From assembly GCA_020353235.1 (NCBI GenBank), contig CP070693.1:347153-410221 (forward strand): 63,069 bases of DNA, read 5' to 3'. The stretch's first letter is position 1, and each line of letters opens with the position of its first letter. The position numbers were made by a program, and so were the translations under genes. The stretch is from Dehalococcoidia bacterium. Lineage in GTDB: Bacteria > Chloroflexota > Dehalococcoidia > Dehalococcoidales > JAUYDJ01. The notes under the pieces are model-generated. The model saw nothing but the letters and a program-made list of their open reading frames with translations. It did not search any database and was not told the origin of the DNA. Below, piece after piece: positions 15,372 to 24,990 of the stretch.

Positions 15372-16727
15372 ATGGCTATTATCAAGAACAGAGACGCGCT
15401 GGCTAAGACCAGCTTGAGAAAACAAGCCCTGGACATTATCGAGGCGGGCATCAACCGGGTCCTGCCGCCAAACGTGATAAGGTCTACCGTGAGCTATGAC
15501 CCCACCCGGCAAGTCCTTACCGTTAGCGGTGACAGCTATCATCTTTCCAGGAGCAGAGTATTCGTTATCGGCGGGGGCAAGGCATCTGGCTTAATGGCGG
15601 AAACACTGGAGAGCATCCTGCTGCCAGCGAAAATCACCGCCGGCATAATTAACGTCAAGAGCGCCGATGCTAACACCCGCCGGATTAGACTGATAACCGC
15701 AGGGCACCCGATTCCGGATGAAAGGGGTATTAATGGCGTAAAGGAGATGCTAGCTCTAAAACAGCGCTATACCATAGGCGAAAGCGACTTGGTGCTATGT
15801 TTAATTTCGGGCGGAGGGTCGGCGTTAATGCCCTACCCCGCTTCCGGGGTTAGCCTGAAAGACAAACGGAAAATTACTGAGCTGCTGATAAGCTCGGGGG
15901 CGGAGATAGCTGAGATTAACACGGTCAGAAAGCACCTGTCCCAAGTTAAGGGAGGTCAATTAGGCGCCTACTTCGCGCCCACCAGAGTTGTTTCCCTGAT
16001 ATTATCCGATGTCATCGGCAATGACCTATCCGTAATTGCCTCCGGACCCACCTCCCCCGACCCTACCACCTTTGCCGACGCCCATAAAATCCTGGAACAG
16101 CACCAGCTGCTGACCAAAGCACCCCGGAGTGTCGCCAGCTTCTTAGAACAAGGCGGCCAGGGTAAGGTCGCCGAGACACCCAAAACCCTCAATAACTGCC
16201 ATAACTACATAATCGGCGATAACCGCTTAGCCCTGGAAGCGATGAAAAATAAAGCCCAGGAAATGGGTTTTACGCCCTATATTATCACCGCCCAGCAAAG
16301 CGGTGATACTACCACGGCGGCTCAATCCAGAGCCGAGGAGATACTGGGCGCCCGATATGCCGGCTATGATGCCCTGCTCATCGGTGGTGAAACCACGCCC
16401 AAACTGCCCACCCCAGCGGGCAGAGGCGGCCGGAACCAGCACTTCGCTACTGCATCCATACTGGCGATGGCGCCATATCCTGGTGAATGGGTGGTGGCCA
16501 GTGTCGGCAGCGACGGTTCGGATTTCCTGCCTGAAGTAGCCGGGGCCATCGTCGACCACAACTCTTTGGGCAAAGCCAAAAAGGAAAAAATAGATGTGAA
16601 AGCCTATCTGGATAGATATGACAGCAATACCCTGCTGGAGCAGCTGGGCGGTTCGCTCATAATCACCGGCGCTACCGGGACCAATGTCGGTGATATTATG
16701 CTGTATCTCTTCAGAACTTCACTTTAA
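15372..16727 (+). CDS. Glycerate 2-kinase (MOFRL/GckA-type, TtuD-like)
   Basis: A 451-residue protein with the two-domain DUF4147 and MOFRL architecture: GGGKASGLMAE and GHPIPDERG in the N-terminal part, SGGGSALMPYP, SGPTSPDP, then GGETTP, GRGGRNQHFA and SVGSDGSDF in the C-terminal MOFRL part. It phosphorylates D-glycerate at position 2, linking glyoxylate, serine or sugar-acid catabolism to glycolysis; older annotations call it hydroxypyruvate reductase. The gene overlaps the opposite-strand mannosidase gene end by 17 bases. Confidence 0.93.
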   Translation: MAIIKNRDALAKTSLRKQALDIIEAGINRVLPPNVIRSTVSYDPTRQVLTVSGDSYHLSRSRVFVIGGGKASGLMAETLESILLPAKITAGIINVKSADANTRRIRLITAGHPIPDERGINGVKEMLALKQRYTIGESDLVLCLISGGGSALMPYPASGVSLKDKRKITELLISSGAEIAEINTVRKHLSQVKGGQLGAYFAPTRVVSLILSDVIGNDLSVIASGPTSPDPTTFADAHKILEQHQLLTKAPRSVASFLEQGGQGKVAETPKTLNNCHNYIIGDNRLALEAMKNKAQEMGFTPYIITAQQSGDTTTAAQSRAEEILGARYAGYDALLIGGETTPKLPTPAGRGGRNQHFATASILAMAPYPGEWVVASVGSDGSDFLPEVAGAIVDHNSLGKAKKEKIDVKAYLDRYDSNTLLEQLGGSLIITGATGTNVGDIMLYLFRTSL

Positions 16728-19257
16728 GGCTTACGATTTCAAAGGGCTTTACCCGGAGCCTTATTTTTCGGCCCCGTATCTTAATTTCCCGCTCTGGCTC
16801 AGCCTCTTCTTCCAAGAGGTTGGCCATTTTTACCGAGCTGGGCTCCCGGAAGAGAGTGATTTCGCCGGTGGTCCTTTCCCCTTTGGTCTCAAAAAAGCGT
16901 AAGATTACCTCATCGCTATCTTCCGCCTTTTTGAATGCCACCAGAATAAGATTTTCTGGTTTTAGCTCGACAAAGGAAAAGCGGTAAGGAAGATTGCCCC
17001 TTCTCTTTTCTGGCGGTAACTGAAAACCGAATAAGCCGTAATTGAACTCGTAAGCCGGCTTGAAAGAATTAGCCCCTTTCCAGCCCTTTTGATGAGGGAA
17101 AAGGGAATATTCAAAGGTATAATTCTTGAATTCCTGGGCGTCGGGGGTGGGGATAGCCGGACCGGTAATCCCGTCGGAAGCGAGCATCAATATACTCCGC
17201 AGCAGGGTCAGGTAAATCTTGCCGTCCCTTACCTCGTGCTCGGGCAGCCCTTTATTGATCAGGGTTACCCCACCCTGCTTATCGGAATAGTCAACCCAGT
17301 TCAAGGCGGGGTAGAGTCCGGAGGGTTTCTCCACCCATTTGCTTTTGGGATTGAGGTAATACTGATTGACCGGGCGTGTTATTACCCCGAACTGGGTCTC
17401 AGACTGATAGCGGGGCGAGCTTACCCTGGTGGTAAACTTCGTCCTCAGACGCACTTGGGGGTGTTGATTGTCAACGTTGGTCACAAAATCGATGCGGGGT
17501 ATCTCGTTATAGATAATTATCTTCTTGTACAGGGAGAGGTACTTGTGACGCCACAAAAGGGGCCGGAGTTTATTTATAAGCCGGTAGGGCCACCGCAGGG
17601 AATAAAATTCGCTTTCAATATTAATCACTCTGCGCAGCGGTGTTTTGGTAATTCGGAAACTCTTCATTCTGAACTTGCCGAAGGTTATGCCTGACTCGCC
17701 GCCCTCGGTACCCAGAGGCTGGTCTAAATTCTGGCGGTGATAATAGAGGTCGCCGACCTCTTCATCCAGCACCAGCTCATTGCCCTTGACCAGCCATTCC
17801 CCATCCTGAAAAACGTCAATCAGACCATTGGAGGGATCCACCCTGACCCGGAAGAACTGATTCTGGATAGTATTACCGGTAATCTTGATTTTGGGGATAA
17901 CCTGACCACGCGGGTTTCGCCGCAAGATTTTATAGGTGCGGTAGCCAAAAGCGGGTACCGTAGCCACAAAACCGAGCTTGGCCGTCTGGTAGGAATCGTC
18001 AGCATAGCGGCTAAACTCCAGAATCTCAGCCTCTATTTCCTCTCTTCCCGTTCTCAGCCCACCGATTCGCTTTATTCTCCCCTTATCAAAGCCGACTTCA
18101 ACCTCCACCCAGTTTTTCACCTCCCAGGCGAGGGGGTTAAAGACAATAATATCCTCTTCAACCTGTAAATTTTGGGAAATGACCGAGGTGAAGTTATACA
18201 GAAATTGATAGAGGTGGGTTTGCAGATAATCAAAATTGTGGCTGGCTTCCTCGTAAGCCTCATCCATGCCCGTCCCGGGGGCAACGTCATGGAAAGCCCC
18301 CCACAGCACCTTGCGCCAGTTATCTTTCAATTCATAGGTAGGGTAAGGAATATCCAGTAACCAGGCAATGGTCGCCCACTTCTCGCAAACCAGCAGCATA
18401 TTCTCGTATTTTCTCAAGGCCTGCTTTATCCAGATTCGGCTGGAATTACTGCTGGGGAAAACCTGAGAGCACCTGCCTGAGTAGAGTTCGCCGCGCCTTG
18501 TTTCCAATTTGCCAGCATTCTGGGCCAACCCTTCAAAGAAATCGGATGCTTTGGCGATTAACATTCTTGAGTCTTGATGAGCCTTGTTCCACTTTTTTAC
18601 TACCCTTGGAGTTTCCGGCTGAGGCGGTATCGAGCCACTACCGCAGGCCATTAGAATGTGGTCAGTCACGGCCGCTTCCTTAAGAATCTGGAAGTTCTCT
18701 TCCAGCTTGGGGAAGTCCAGTCCGGCCCGATAGCCAAGGGGCATCCAGTGGGCCAAGATTTTGCTTCCGTCCAGCCCCTGCCACCAGAACTCAGATGGTT
18801 TATCCCGGTTTGCCCCGCGGCGAAAGGCAAAATATTTATAACCTGATTTTGTATAGACCTGGGGCATCTGGGCATTATAGCCGAAGCTGTCTGCCCCCCA
18901 CATAACCGGGATATCAACCCCGAATTTTTCCCGGGCGTACTGCTTGCCGGTAAATATTTCCCGGACCAAGGTTTCCCCGCTGGGAATCATGGTGTCCGCC
19001 ATTAAATACTCGCCGCCGGCGATTTCAATCTTACCCGCCTGGATACTGGCGGCGATTCGGTCATACAGGTACGGGTTTCTTCTCTCAATCTCTTCCAGCA
19101 GCGCCGTCTGCTCAATCAGAAACTTGTAATTCCGGCTTTCCGTCAGGTCCAGAGCTTGTTTTAAGATGATATCGATGTTGATGTAGAGGTAGTCTTCCTT
19201 ACTCAGCGCCCAGACGGCGTCATAATGGGTATGAGGAACCAGGTATATGGTGTACAC
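16711..19257 (-). CDS. Glycoside hydrolase family 38 alpha-mannosidase
   Basis: An 848-residue GH38-type enzyme without signal peptide, so cytoplasmic. Family features are the metal/substrate motif HTHYDAVW near residue 9 and the catalytic-nucleophile segment WGADSFGYNAQMPQ (Asp near 122), followed by the helical middle domain and a long C-terminal beta part. It would hydrolyse alpha-mannosidic bonds in imported or intracellular oligosaccharides or glycoconjugates. No sugar transporter is adjacent. It converges on the glycerate kinase gene with a 17-base overlap. Confidence 0.9.
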   Translation of the reverse strand: MYTIYLVPHTHYDAVWALSKEDYLYINIDIILKQALDLTESRNYKFLIEQTALLEEIERRNPYLYDRIAASIQAGKIEIAGGEYLMADTMIPSGETLVREIFTGKQYAREKFGVDIPVMWGADSFGYNAQMPQVYTKSGYKYFAFRRGANRDKPSEFWWQGLDGSKILAHWMPLGYRAGLDFPKLEENFQILKEAAVTDHILMACGSGSIPPQPETPRVVKKWNKAHQDSRMLIAKASDFFEGLAQNAGKLETRRGELYSGRCSQVFPSSNSSRIWIKQALRKYENMLLVCEKWATIAWLLDIPYPTYELKDNWRKVLWGAFHDVAPGTGMDEAYEEASHNFDYLQTHLYQFLYNFTSVISQNLQVEEDIIVFNPLAWEVKNWVEVEVGFDKGRIKRIGGLRTGREEIEAEILEFSRYADDSYQTAKLGFVATVPAFGYRTYKILRRNPRGQVIPKIKITGNTIQNQFFRVRVDPSNGLIDVFQDGEWLVKGNELVLDEEVGDLYYHRQNLDQPLGTEGGESGITFGKFRMKSFRITKTPLRRVINIESEFYSLRWPYRLINKLRPLLWRHKYLSLYKKIIIYNEIPRIDFVTNVDNQHPQVRLRTKFTTRVSSPRYQSETQFGVITRPVNQYYLNPKSKWVEKPSGLYPALNWVDYSDKQGGVTLINKGLPEHEVRDGKIYLTLLRSILMLASDGITGPAIPTPDAQEFKNYTFEYSLFPHQKGWKGANSFKPAYEFNYGLFGFQLPPEKRRGNLPYRFSFVELKPENLILVAFKKAEDSDEVILRFFETKGERTTGEITLFREPSSVKMANLLEEEAEPEREIKIRGRKIRLRVKPFEIVSLKVKF

Positions 19258-19423
19258 GGCTAACCTCCAGCCATATTTTAACCGGTTTACCGCGCTTATC
19301 TTGGTACCCGGTGGTAAATATATCCCGAGCTTTGAGGTATTATACTACGGGCTCTAACCCGAAAGCCAATGTTGCTTTTAGTTCCTGAGGTAAGTATTAT
19401 ATCTATAATTATTTTGCTGAAAG

Positions 19424-20350
19424 ATGCCCGGTTTTAATAGCTATCGGGAAACAATAAACGATATTGATGGGACTCAGAAGATGCTGGACCAGAAGATAAA
19501 AGATAAGCTTTTAGCGGCGCAAAAGAATGAAATCACCGAGCATTTCCTCTACCGCAAGCTGTCCCAGAGCATAAAAGACACCCACAACAGGGGCGTCCTG
19601 AAGCAGATTTCAGACGACGAGCTAAAACACTACCACACCTGGCAGAAATACACCGAAAAAGATATCGAGCCCGATAGGTTTAAGATATGGCTCTACTATT
19701 TCATCTCCAGAATACTGGGGCTGACCTTCGGCATAAAGCTGATGGAGCGGGGGGAAAGCAAAGCGGAAGCCAACTATGCGGAACTAGCTCGCTCAGTACC
19801 ACAGGCCATTGAGATCGCCCGGGATGAGGAAAAGCATGAAAAAGAGCTCATTGGTTTAATTGACGAAGAGCGGCTGAAGTACACCGGCGACATGGTCCGC
19901 GGCTTGAATGTAGCCCTGATTGAGCTTACCGGCGTGATGGCTGGATTGACCTTCGCCCTACAGGAGAAAACACTCATTATCATCGCCGGACTCATTACCG
20001 GCATCACCATGTCGCTTTCCGTAGCTGGCACCGAGTATATTGCCAGCAAGTCAGCCGGCGGTCCCCACAGCCCAATAAAAGCGGTATTCTACGGCGGGCT
20101 GACCAATTTAATCACGGCGCTGTTTTTAATATTCCCCTATTTCATTTTCGCAAACGTGTATTTGTCTCTCAGCTTCATGATTTTAAACGCCGTTATCGTA
20201 ATCTGGTTTTTCAGCTTCTATATCTCGGTAGCCAAGGAAATCTCCTTCCGAAAAAGGTTCACCGAGATGACGCTTATCGGCCTGGGCATAGCCGCTTTAT
20301 CTTTTGTTATCGGACTGCTGGTAAGAACATCCTTACACATTGAGATATAG
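19424..20350 (+). CDS. Ferritin-like domain fused to VIT1/CCC1-type iron/manganese transporter
   Basis: A 308-residue fusion. Residues about 20-150 form a four-helix ferritin-like domain with metal motifs NEITEHFLYRKL, DDELKHYH and ARDEEKHEKE. After that come about five membrane helices of the VIT1/CCC1 family, with the characteristic ELTGVMAGLTFAL and GTEYIASKSA segments. This resembles membrane-bound ferritin (MbfA) and rubrerythrin-VIT1 fusions, which export iron or sequester it under stress. The start is uncertain: there is no strong ribosome-binding site and a second in-frame ATG lies at residue 19. Expression may be low. Confidence 0.85.
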   Translation: MPGFNSYRETINDIDGTQKMLDQKIKDKLLAAQKNEITEHFLYRKLSQSIKDTHNRGVLKQISDDELKHYHTWQKYTEKDIEPDRFKIWLYYFISRILGLTFGIKLMERGESKAEANYAELARSVPQAIEIARDEEKHEKELIGLIDEERLKYTGDMVRGLNVALIELTGVMAGLTFALQEKTLIIIAGLITGITMSLSVAGTEYIASKSAGGPHSPIKAVFYGGLTNLITALFLIFPYFIFANVYLSLSFMILNAVIVIWFFSFYISVAKEISFRKRFTEMTLIGLGIAALSFVIGLLVRTSLHIEI

Positions 20351-20368
20351 CTAAGAAACCATCCGCCT

Positions 20369-21187
20369 ATGACGAGAAAACAAATTCCGAGCACCGGACT
20401 ACTCAGAGATTATGCCTCCCAAAACCCGGGCACCCTGCTTATCGGGAAGCATATCCTTCACTATGAAGAGGTTGCCTCAACCCAGGACATCGCCGGCAAA
20501 CTGGCCCGACAGGGGGCCGAGGAAGGCACGGTCGTCATTGCCGAGAAACAAACCGGGGGCCGGGGGCGGCAGGGAAGGAGCTGGATATCACCGGACGGTG
20601 GCCTGCAGCTTTCCATCATATTGCGCCCTAACCTGGAACCGGCCCAGGTCATTCCGCTTCCCCTGGTGGCCGGGGTGGCAGTAGCCAGGGCGATTAAAAA
20701 GGTAACCACCCTTCAGCCGAAGCTGAAATGGCCCAACGATATTATCATCGCCAGAAAGAAGGTGGGGGGGATACTAACCGAGACCAGCACCCGAAAGGGT
20801 AAAATAGACCACACCGTTGTCGGCATCGGCCTGAACGTGAACACGGCCCGGTCGCTTTTCCCGGAGGCAATAAGAGAGACGGCCACTTCTCTGGCCGAAG
20901 AAAGCGGGCGGAATATTGCGCCCCTAGAGCTGCTGCAGTGCCTCTTCGGCGAGTTTGAAGTACTCTACATCGAGTTTCTCGCCGGCGGGTTCGACAAAAT
21001 AAGGGAACAATGGAAGGCGATGAGCAACACCATTGGCTCCCAGGTGAAGGTGGACAGTGGCGGGGCTGAAATAGCGGGAGAAGCCCTAGATATAGATAGC
21101 GAGGGATTTTTACTGTTAAGAAGGGGGAATGGAAATGTAGAGCGGGTTATCAGCGGGGATGTATCCCCACCGACAACCAGATTATAA
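20369..21187 (+). CDS. birA: Biotin--[acetyl-CoA-carboxylase] ligase
   Basis: A 272-residue biotin protein ligase lacking the N-terminal DNA-binding domain of the E. coli BirA repressor. It contains the ATP/biotin-binding motifs GGRGRQGRSW (about residues 67-76), KWPNDI and KVGGIL, and a C-terminal SH3-like part. It attaches biotin to biotin carboxyl-carrier proteins. Without the HTH it cannot repress transcription. It is followed 22 bases after its stop by BioY in the same direction, so the two make one biotin unit. Confidence 0.93.
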   Translation: MTRKQIPSTGLLRDYASQNPGTLLIGKHILHYEEVASTQDIAGKLARQGAEEGTVVIAEKQTGGRGRQGRSWISPDGGLQLSIILRPNLEPAQVIPLPLVAGVAVARAIKKVTTLQPKLKWPNDIIIARKKVGGILTETSTRKGKIDHTVVGIGLNVNTARSLFPEAIRETATSLAEESGRNIAPLELLQCLFGEFEVLYIEFLAGGFDKIREQWKAMSNTIGSQVKVDSGGAEIAGEALDIDSEGFLLLRRGNGNVERVISGDVSPPTTRL

Positions 21188-21209
21188 AGTGATAAGAAGG
21201 GAGACAATA

Positions 21210-21836
21210 ATGGTAGTAAGTGCTTGGGAAAGATGGCAGATGACACGGTATAATGCCTACCGCTGGCGGGATGAGCTGAGCTTAATCAAGAAGATAGCGC
21301 TGGTAATGGGTATGGCGGCGATTACTGGACTGGCGGCTCAGGTCCGTATTCCACTACCCTGGACACCGGTGCCCATTACCGGGCAGACCCTGGCCGCCCT
21401 GCTAGCGGGCGTTCTCCTCGGGCGGTGGTACGGCGGGCTGAGCATGGCCCTTTACGCAGGGCTTGGCGCTGCCGGTCTGGCCTGGTTTAGCGGCTGGTCA
21501 GGTGGCATGGGCCACCTTGCCGGTCCCACCGGGGGTTATATCGTTGGCTTCATACTGGCTGCTCTGTTTCTGGGCTATGCCATTAATAAATACCCGAAGG
21601 CAAGAAGCCTGCCAGCTATGCTGGGCTTAATTCTCTTTGCCGACTTTGTTTTAATTTATGTTCCGGGACTACTGCAACTGCATCTATGGCTGAACCTGGT
21701 CATGGGGCAAACCACCAGTTTCTACCAGGTGCTGGGTATGGGGCTTTTCCCCTTTGTCGTCGGTGATTTAATCAAGGTGATTACCGCCGCCGGAATTGCC
21801 TGGCTGATAATCCCCAGGCCGGTTGAGTCTAGTTGA
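21210..21836 (+). CDS. bioY: BioY biotin transporter substrate-binding subunit
   Basis: A 208-residue S component of an energy-coupling-factor transporter, with about six membrane helices and family motifs GLAAQVRIPLPWTPVPITGQT and LAGPTGGYIVGFI. It captures biotin at the membrane. The ATG at 21210 has an AAGGGAGACA site and is chosen; the 17 codons before it, in frame, lack one and overlap the ligase gene. No EcfAAT genes are in this window, so they must be shared from elsewhere, or BioY works alone. Confidence 0.92.
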   Translation: MVVSAWERWQMTRYNAYRWRDELSLIKKIALVMGMAAITGLAAQVRIPLPWTPVPITGQTLAALLAGVLLGRWYGGLSMALYAGLGAAGLAWFSGWSGGMGHLAGPTGGYIVGFILAALFLGYAINKYPKARSLPAMLGLILFADFVLIYVPGLLQLHLWLNLVMGQTTSFYQVLGMGLFPFVVGDLIKVITAAGIAWLIIPRPVESS

Positions 21837-21857
21837 GTCTAAAGGAGGAACTTTGCC

Positions 21858-22049
21858 ATGCTGAAGAAGTATTTGTGGCTGATGGGTATCTCTGCCGGGG
21901 CTTTTGTGGTCAGTGTCCTCGCCCACAACCTGATAAGCGGCTGGTTCGGGATAGAAGAGCCTGTCTTTTTCGTCATCGCCGTTTTTATCTGCCCGGCTGC
22001 CTTTCTCGTGGGGGCAGTGGGCAGCATCATTGCCCTCATCAAACGGTAA
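21858..22049 (+). CDS. Small membrane protein, 63 residues
   Basis: A 63-residue protein with two hydrophobic helices (about residues 5-25 and 36-60), starting at an ATG behind AAAGGAGGAACTTTGCC, a strong site. It lies directly after BioY and its end overlaps the 3' end of the opposite-strand HtpX gene by 11 bases. I do not recognise it; it may belong to the membrane quality-control or biotin context, but nothing shows this. Confidence 0.75.
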   Translation: MLKKYLWLMGISAGAFVVSVLAHNLISGWFGIEEPVFFVIAVFICPAAFLVGAVGSIIALIKR

Positions 22050-23004
22050 GCGTGGACAGGTGCTTTATCCTCTTGAGCATATTGGGGTGGGTGGTGAAAA
22101 GCTCCATCAGCTTATGGGAACTGCCCAGCTTGACCTGCTTCTGGCGTAGCGCCTGAAGCTCGCTATAATTGATGGTGCCGCTCATATCCTGGTCAATCTG
22201 GGACAATTCCCTGATTTCATACCACGCCCGGGAGGGGTCGTTGATGAAGAAAGCCTTGACCCCCTCCACCCGTCTCAGTTCTTCCTTGTTTTTAACACGG
22301 GCGTTCCCGTAGACCAGCTTGTAGAGCGCCGTGGCTAGGTCATGGGGCATATTGCCCAGGCGGACACTGCCCATATCAGCGTAGTACTCCCGTATCCGCG
22401 AGCCGTAGAGCACCAACAGATTGGTAATGAAATAGAGGATAAAGGCACCCAGCCCAATCAGGGCGGCATAGCCACCCCCCCCACGGCGGCCCCCCCGGTC
22501 CCCACCCCCCATCATAAAGAAGGCAAGCCAGTAAAGCCACAGTGGGACTGCCGAAAGCAGGGTGATGATAGGCCTAACGCGGTGCTTGATGTGCGCCATT
22601 TCGTGCCCCAGAACTGCCTTGAGCTCCTCCCGGCTGAGCAGCCTTAAGATGCCGCGGGTAACACAGACGCGACCATCCCGTTGGGTCCGCCCGAAGGCAA
22701 AGGCGTTGGGTATGGAGAGCTGGGAGACGCCCACCTTGGGCTTGGGCAGGTGGGATGCCTCAGCCAGCTCCGCCACCATCCGGTGTAGCTCCGGCTCCTC
22801 TTTCTCCGAGACCCACTTTATCCGCATTGTCCAGCCCACTATCGCCGGGCCAATCAGGTACTGAAGGCCGATAAAACCAAAAGCGAGCACAACGTAGAAC
22901 ATGGCATTGCCCGCCCCCATATAGGTACCTAGACCAGTGATGACACCGTAGAGAATGGCAAACATAAGCGCCACCAAAAGATACATCCTGGTTTGAAGCC
23001 ACAT
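22039..23004 (-). CDS. htpX: HtpX membrane-bound zinc metalloprotease
   Basis: A 321-residue M48-family protease. The zinc-binding HEMAHIKHR is near residue 130, and two N-terminal membrane helices precede it, with another pair after it. A GGGDRGGRRGGGG insert separates helices, and the third zinc ligand is in REYYADMGSV. HtpX degrades damaged membrane proteins on the cytoplasmic side. The ATG has AAGGAGGGG upstream. Confidence 0.93.
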   Translation of the reverse strand: MWLQTRMYLLVALMFAILYGVITGLGTYMGAGNAMFYVVLAFGFIGLQYLIGPAIVGWTMRIKWVSEKEEPELHRMVAELAEASHLPKPKVGVSQLSIPNAFAFGRTQRDGRVCVTRGILRLLSREELKAVLGHEMAHIKHRVRPIITLLSAVPLWLYWLAFFMMGGGDRGGRRGGGGYAALIGLGAFILYFITNLLVLYGSRIREYYADMGSVRLGNMPHDLATALYKLVYGNARVKNKEELRRVEGVKAFFINDPSRAWYEIRELSQIDQDMSGTINYSELQALRQKQVKLGSSHKLMELFTTHPNMLKRIKHLSTLTV

Positions 23005-23132
23005 CTTACCCCTCCTTCAACGCCATTACTGCTCTTTAATTATAAGATAATAAGCAGAAGTGGGCAATGCGCTCCCTATTTGCCAGCCGGGGCCAGTTTG
23101 GGTAGAATTGGGCATAGAAGGAGAAGCGCAGT

Positions 23133-24110
23133 ATGGCCAAGACAAGAGAGAATAAGCTCCGCTATAAGTCAGCCGAATTACCCAAGCTGACCCGGGGCAT
23201 CGCCAGTAATGCCGCCGAGCTCATCGGCAATACCCCGCTGGTCAGGCTGAACCGAATCACCAAGGGGGCAAAGGCGGAGGTGGTTGCCAAGCTGGAGTCG
23301 TTTAACCCTACCGGCAGCGTCAAAGACCGCATCGGGGTCGCCATGATTCTGGATGCTGAGGAGAAGGGGCTCATTAACAAGAATACGGTCATTGTGGAGC
23401 CCACTAGCGGCAACACCGGCATCGGCCTCGCTTTTGTCTGCGCCGCCCGCGGCTATAGGCTTATTATCACCATGCCCGAAAACATGTCACTGGAGCGCCG
23501 CAAGCTTCTGTCCAGTCTGGGCGCCGAGCTGGTGCTCACCCCAGGGGCAGAGGGGATGCGGGGGGCAGTGAGCAGAGCTGAGGAGCTGGTCAAGCAAAAC
23601 TCGGGCTACTTTATGCCCCAGCAGTTTAAAAACCAGGCCAACCCGGAGATACACCGGCTGACCACCGCTGAGGAAATCTGGCGGGACACCGAGGGCAGAG
23701 TTGATATTGTGGTCGCCGGCGTCGGCACCGGCGGCACCATCACCGGGGTAGCCGAGGTATTAAAAAAGAGAAAGCCGGAATTCAAGGCGATTGCCGTTGA
23801 GCCGGCCGACTCCCCGGTTCTCTCCGGGGGAAAGCCGGGACCGCACAAGATTCAGGGCATCGGCGCCGGCTTTGTTCCCGATGTGCTGAGAACCGACCTG
23901 ATTGATGAAATCATCAAGGTCAGCTATGAAGATGCCCGGGCCACCGCCCGAAGACTGGCCAAAGAAGAGGGCATCCTAGTCGGTATCTCATCGGGGGCGG
24001 CTACCTGGGCAGCGCTGGAAGCTGCTAAAAGAAACGAAAATAAAGCCAAGCTAATCGTGGTCATCCTGCCTGATACCGGAGAGCGCTATCTCTCCACCGA
24101 ACTCTTCTAG
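23133..24110 (+). CDS. cysK: Cysteine synthase (O-acetylserine sulfhydrylase)
   Basis: A 325-residue PLP-dependent enzyme of the cysteine-synthase family. The PLP-lysine is in NPTGSVKDR, the phosphate/substrate-binding loop is [10 protein letters not shown], and the glycine-rich PLP phosphate cup is [10 protein letters not shown]. It makes cysteine from O-acetylserine and sulfide. An N-terminal extension of about 30 residues precedes the usual start, and an AGGAG site is placed before the ATG. Its relatives include cystathionine beta-synthases; the absence of a CBS domain favours CysK. Confidence 0.93.
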   Translation: MAKTRENKLRYKSAELPKLTRGIASNAAELIGNTPLVRLNRITKGAKAEVVAKLESFNPTGSVKDRIGVAMILDAEEKGLINKNTVIVEPTSGNTGIGLAFVCAARGYRLIITMPENMSLERRKLLSSLGAELVLTPGAEGMRGAVSRAEELVKQNSGYFMPQQFKNQANPEIHRLTTAEEIWRDTEGRVDIVVAGVGTGGTITGVAEVLKKRKPEFKAIAVEPADSPVLSGGKPGPHKIQGIGAGFVPDVLRTDLIDEIIKVSYEDARATARRLAKEEGILVGISSGAATWAALEAAKRNENKAKLIVVILPDTGERYLSTELF

Positions 24111-24133
24111 AATCTCGGCGGGAAAAGTCAATT

Positions 24134-24916
24134 ATGAAGATACTGGTAACCAATGATGACGGCATATCCGCCCGGGGGCTCTGGGTGCTGGCCAAGGCGC
24201 TGAGCCAGGTGGGCAAGGTAATCGTGGTCGCCCCGGATAAAGAGCAGAGCGGTATCGGCACTGCGGTCAGCCTGCACCAGCCGATAAAAATGCACCGCGT
24301 CCCGCCGGTGGTGCCGGAAGTAGAGGCCTACGCCATCGCCGGTACCCCCGCCGATAGCGTTATCCTGGCTTTAACCAGACTGGCTGACGACCGGCTCGAC
24401 CTGGTCGTTTCCGGAATAAACCATGGCCCCAATGTCGGTGAGAATGTACTCATCTCGGGAACGGTAGGTGCCGCCCTGCAGGGCTATCTCTACGGTTTCC
24501 CGGCTATCGCCATCTCGGTAGACTCCCTGGACAACCCCTATCTGGATACTGCCGCGGAACTGGCCGCTTTGCTCGCCCGAAGGGTTGAGTCCAAATCACT
24601 GCCCGCCCATTTTTTCTTAAACGTCAACCTGCCCAATGTAACCCCCGATCGGATAAAGGGCATTGAGATTACCCGGTTAGCCAACGTCAGCCACACCGAT
24701 TTGGTGAAAGAGGAAAATGAGAGCGGTGCCGGGTACTACCGGCTGATACGGCGCAAAATAGACAGGCCCAGCGAGCGAGGGACTGATGTATGGGCGATAG
24801 AGCAAAATATTATCTCAATTACCCCCCTCCACATCGGCCTGGCCGATAACTCCTCCCCCCACCTCCCCACCATCTTGGGTGCCGAACTAATGCGAGAGCT
24901 AATCAAAAAGGGATAG
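24134..24916 (+). CDS. surE: SurE 5'/3'-nucleotidase
   Basis: A 260-residue SurE-family phosphatase. The metal-binding NDDGIS is at residues 6-11, SGINHGPN near 94 contributes more ligands, and the nucleoside-contact segment TPADSV follows. It removes phosphate from nucleoside monophosphates and short oligonucleotides. It is 23 bases after the cysteine synthase gene, and both may be on one transcript that ends at the hairpin at 24966. Confidence 0.93.
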   Translation: MKILVTNDDGISARGLWVLAKALSQVGKVIVVAPDKEQSGIGTAVSLHQPIKMHRVPPVVPEVEAYAIAGTPADSVILALTRLADDRLDLVVSGINHGPNVGENVLISGTVGAALQGYLYGFPAIAISVDSLDNPYLDTAAELAALLARRVESKSLPAHFFLNVNLPNVTPDRIKGIEITRLANVSHTDLVKEENESGAGYYRLIRRKIDRPSERGTDVWAIEQNIISITPLHIGLADNSSPHLPTILGAELMRELIKKG

Positions 24917-24965
24917 TACTTGGCGTTGACAGCGCCATATTAGCCTGATATTATCTAATATTAGC

Positions 24966-24990
24966 CACCGACCATTTGGCGGTGAGTCTT
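24966..24990 (+). terminator. Probable terminator of the cysK-surE transcript
   Basis: CACCG and CGGTG (24966-24970 and 24980-24984) pair, with CC/GG inside and one bulged A, and are followed by AGTCTTTTAA. It lies 50 bases after surE and is the first of two hairpins before the pantothenate operon. Confidence 0.5.

Noticed and set aside
17089-17694. A 201-codon frame opposite the GH38 gene
   Set aside because: Antisense to a clear mannosidase, with no start signal and no recognisable motif.
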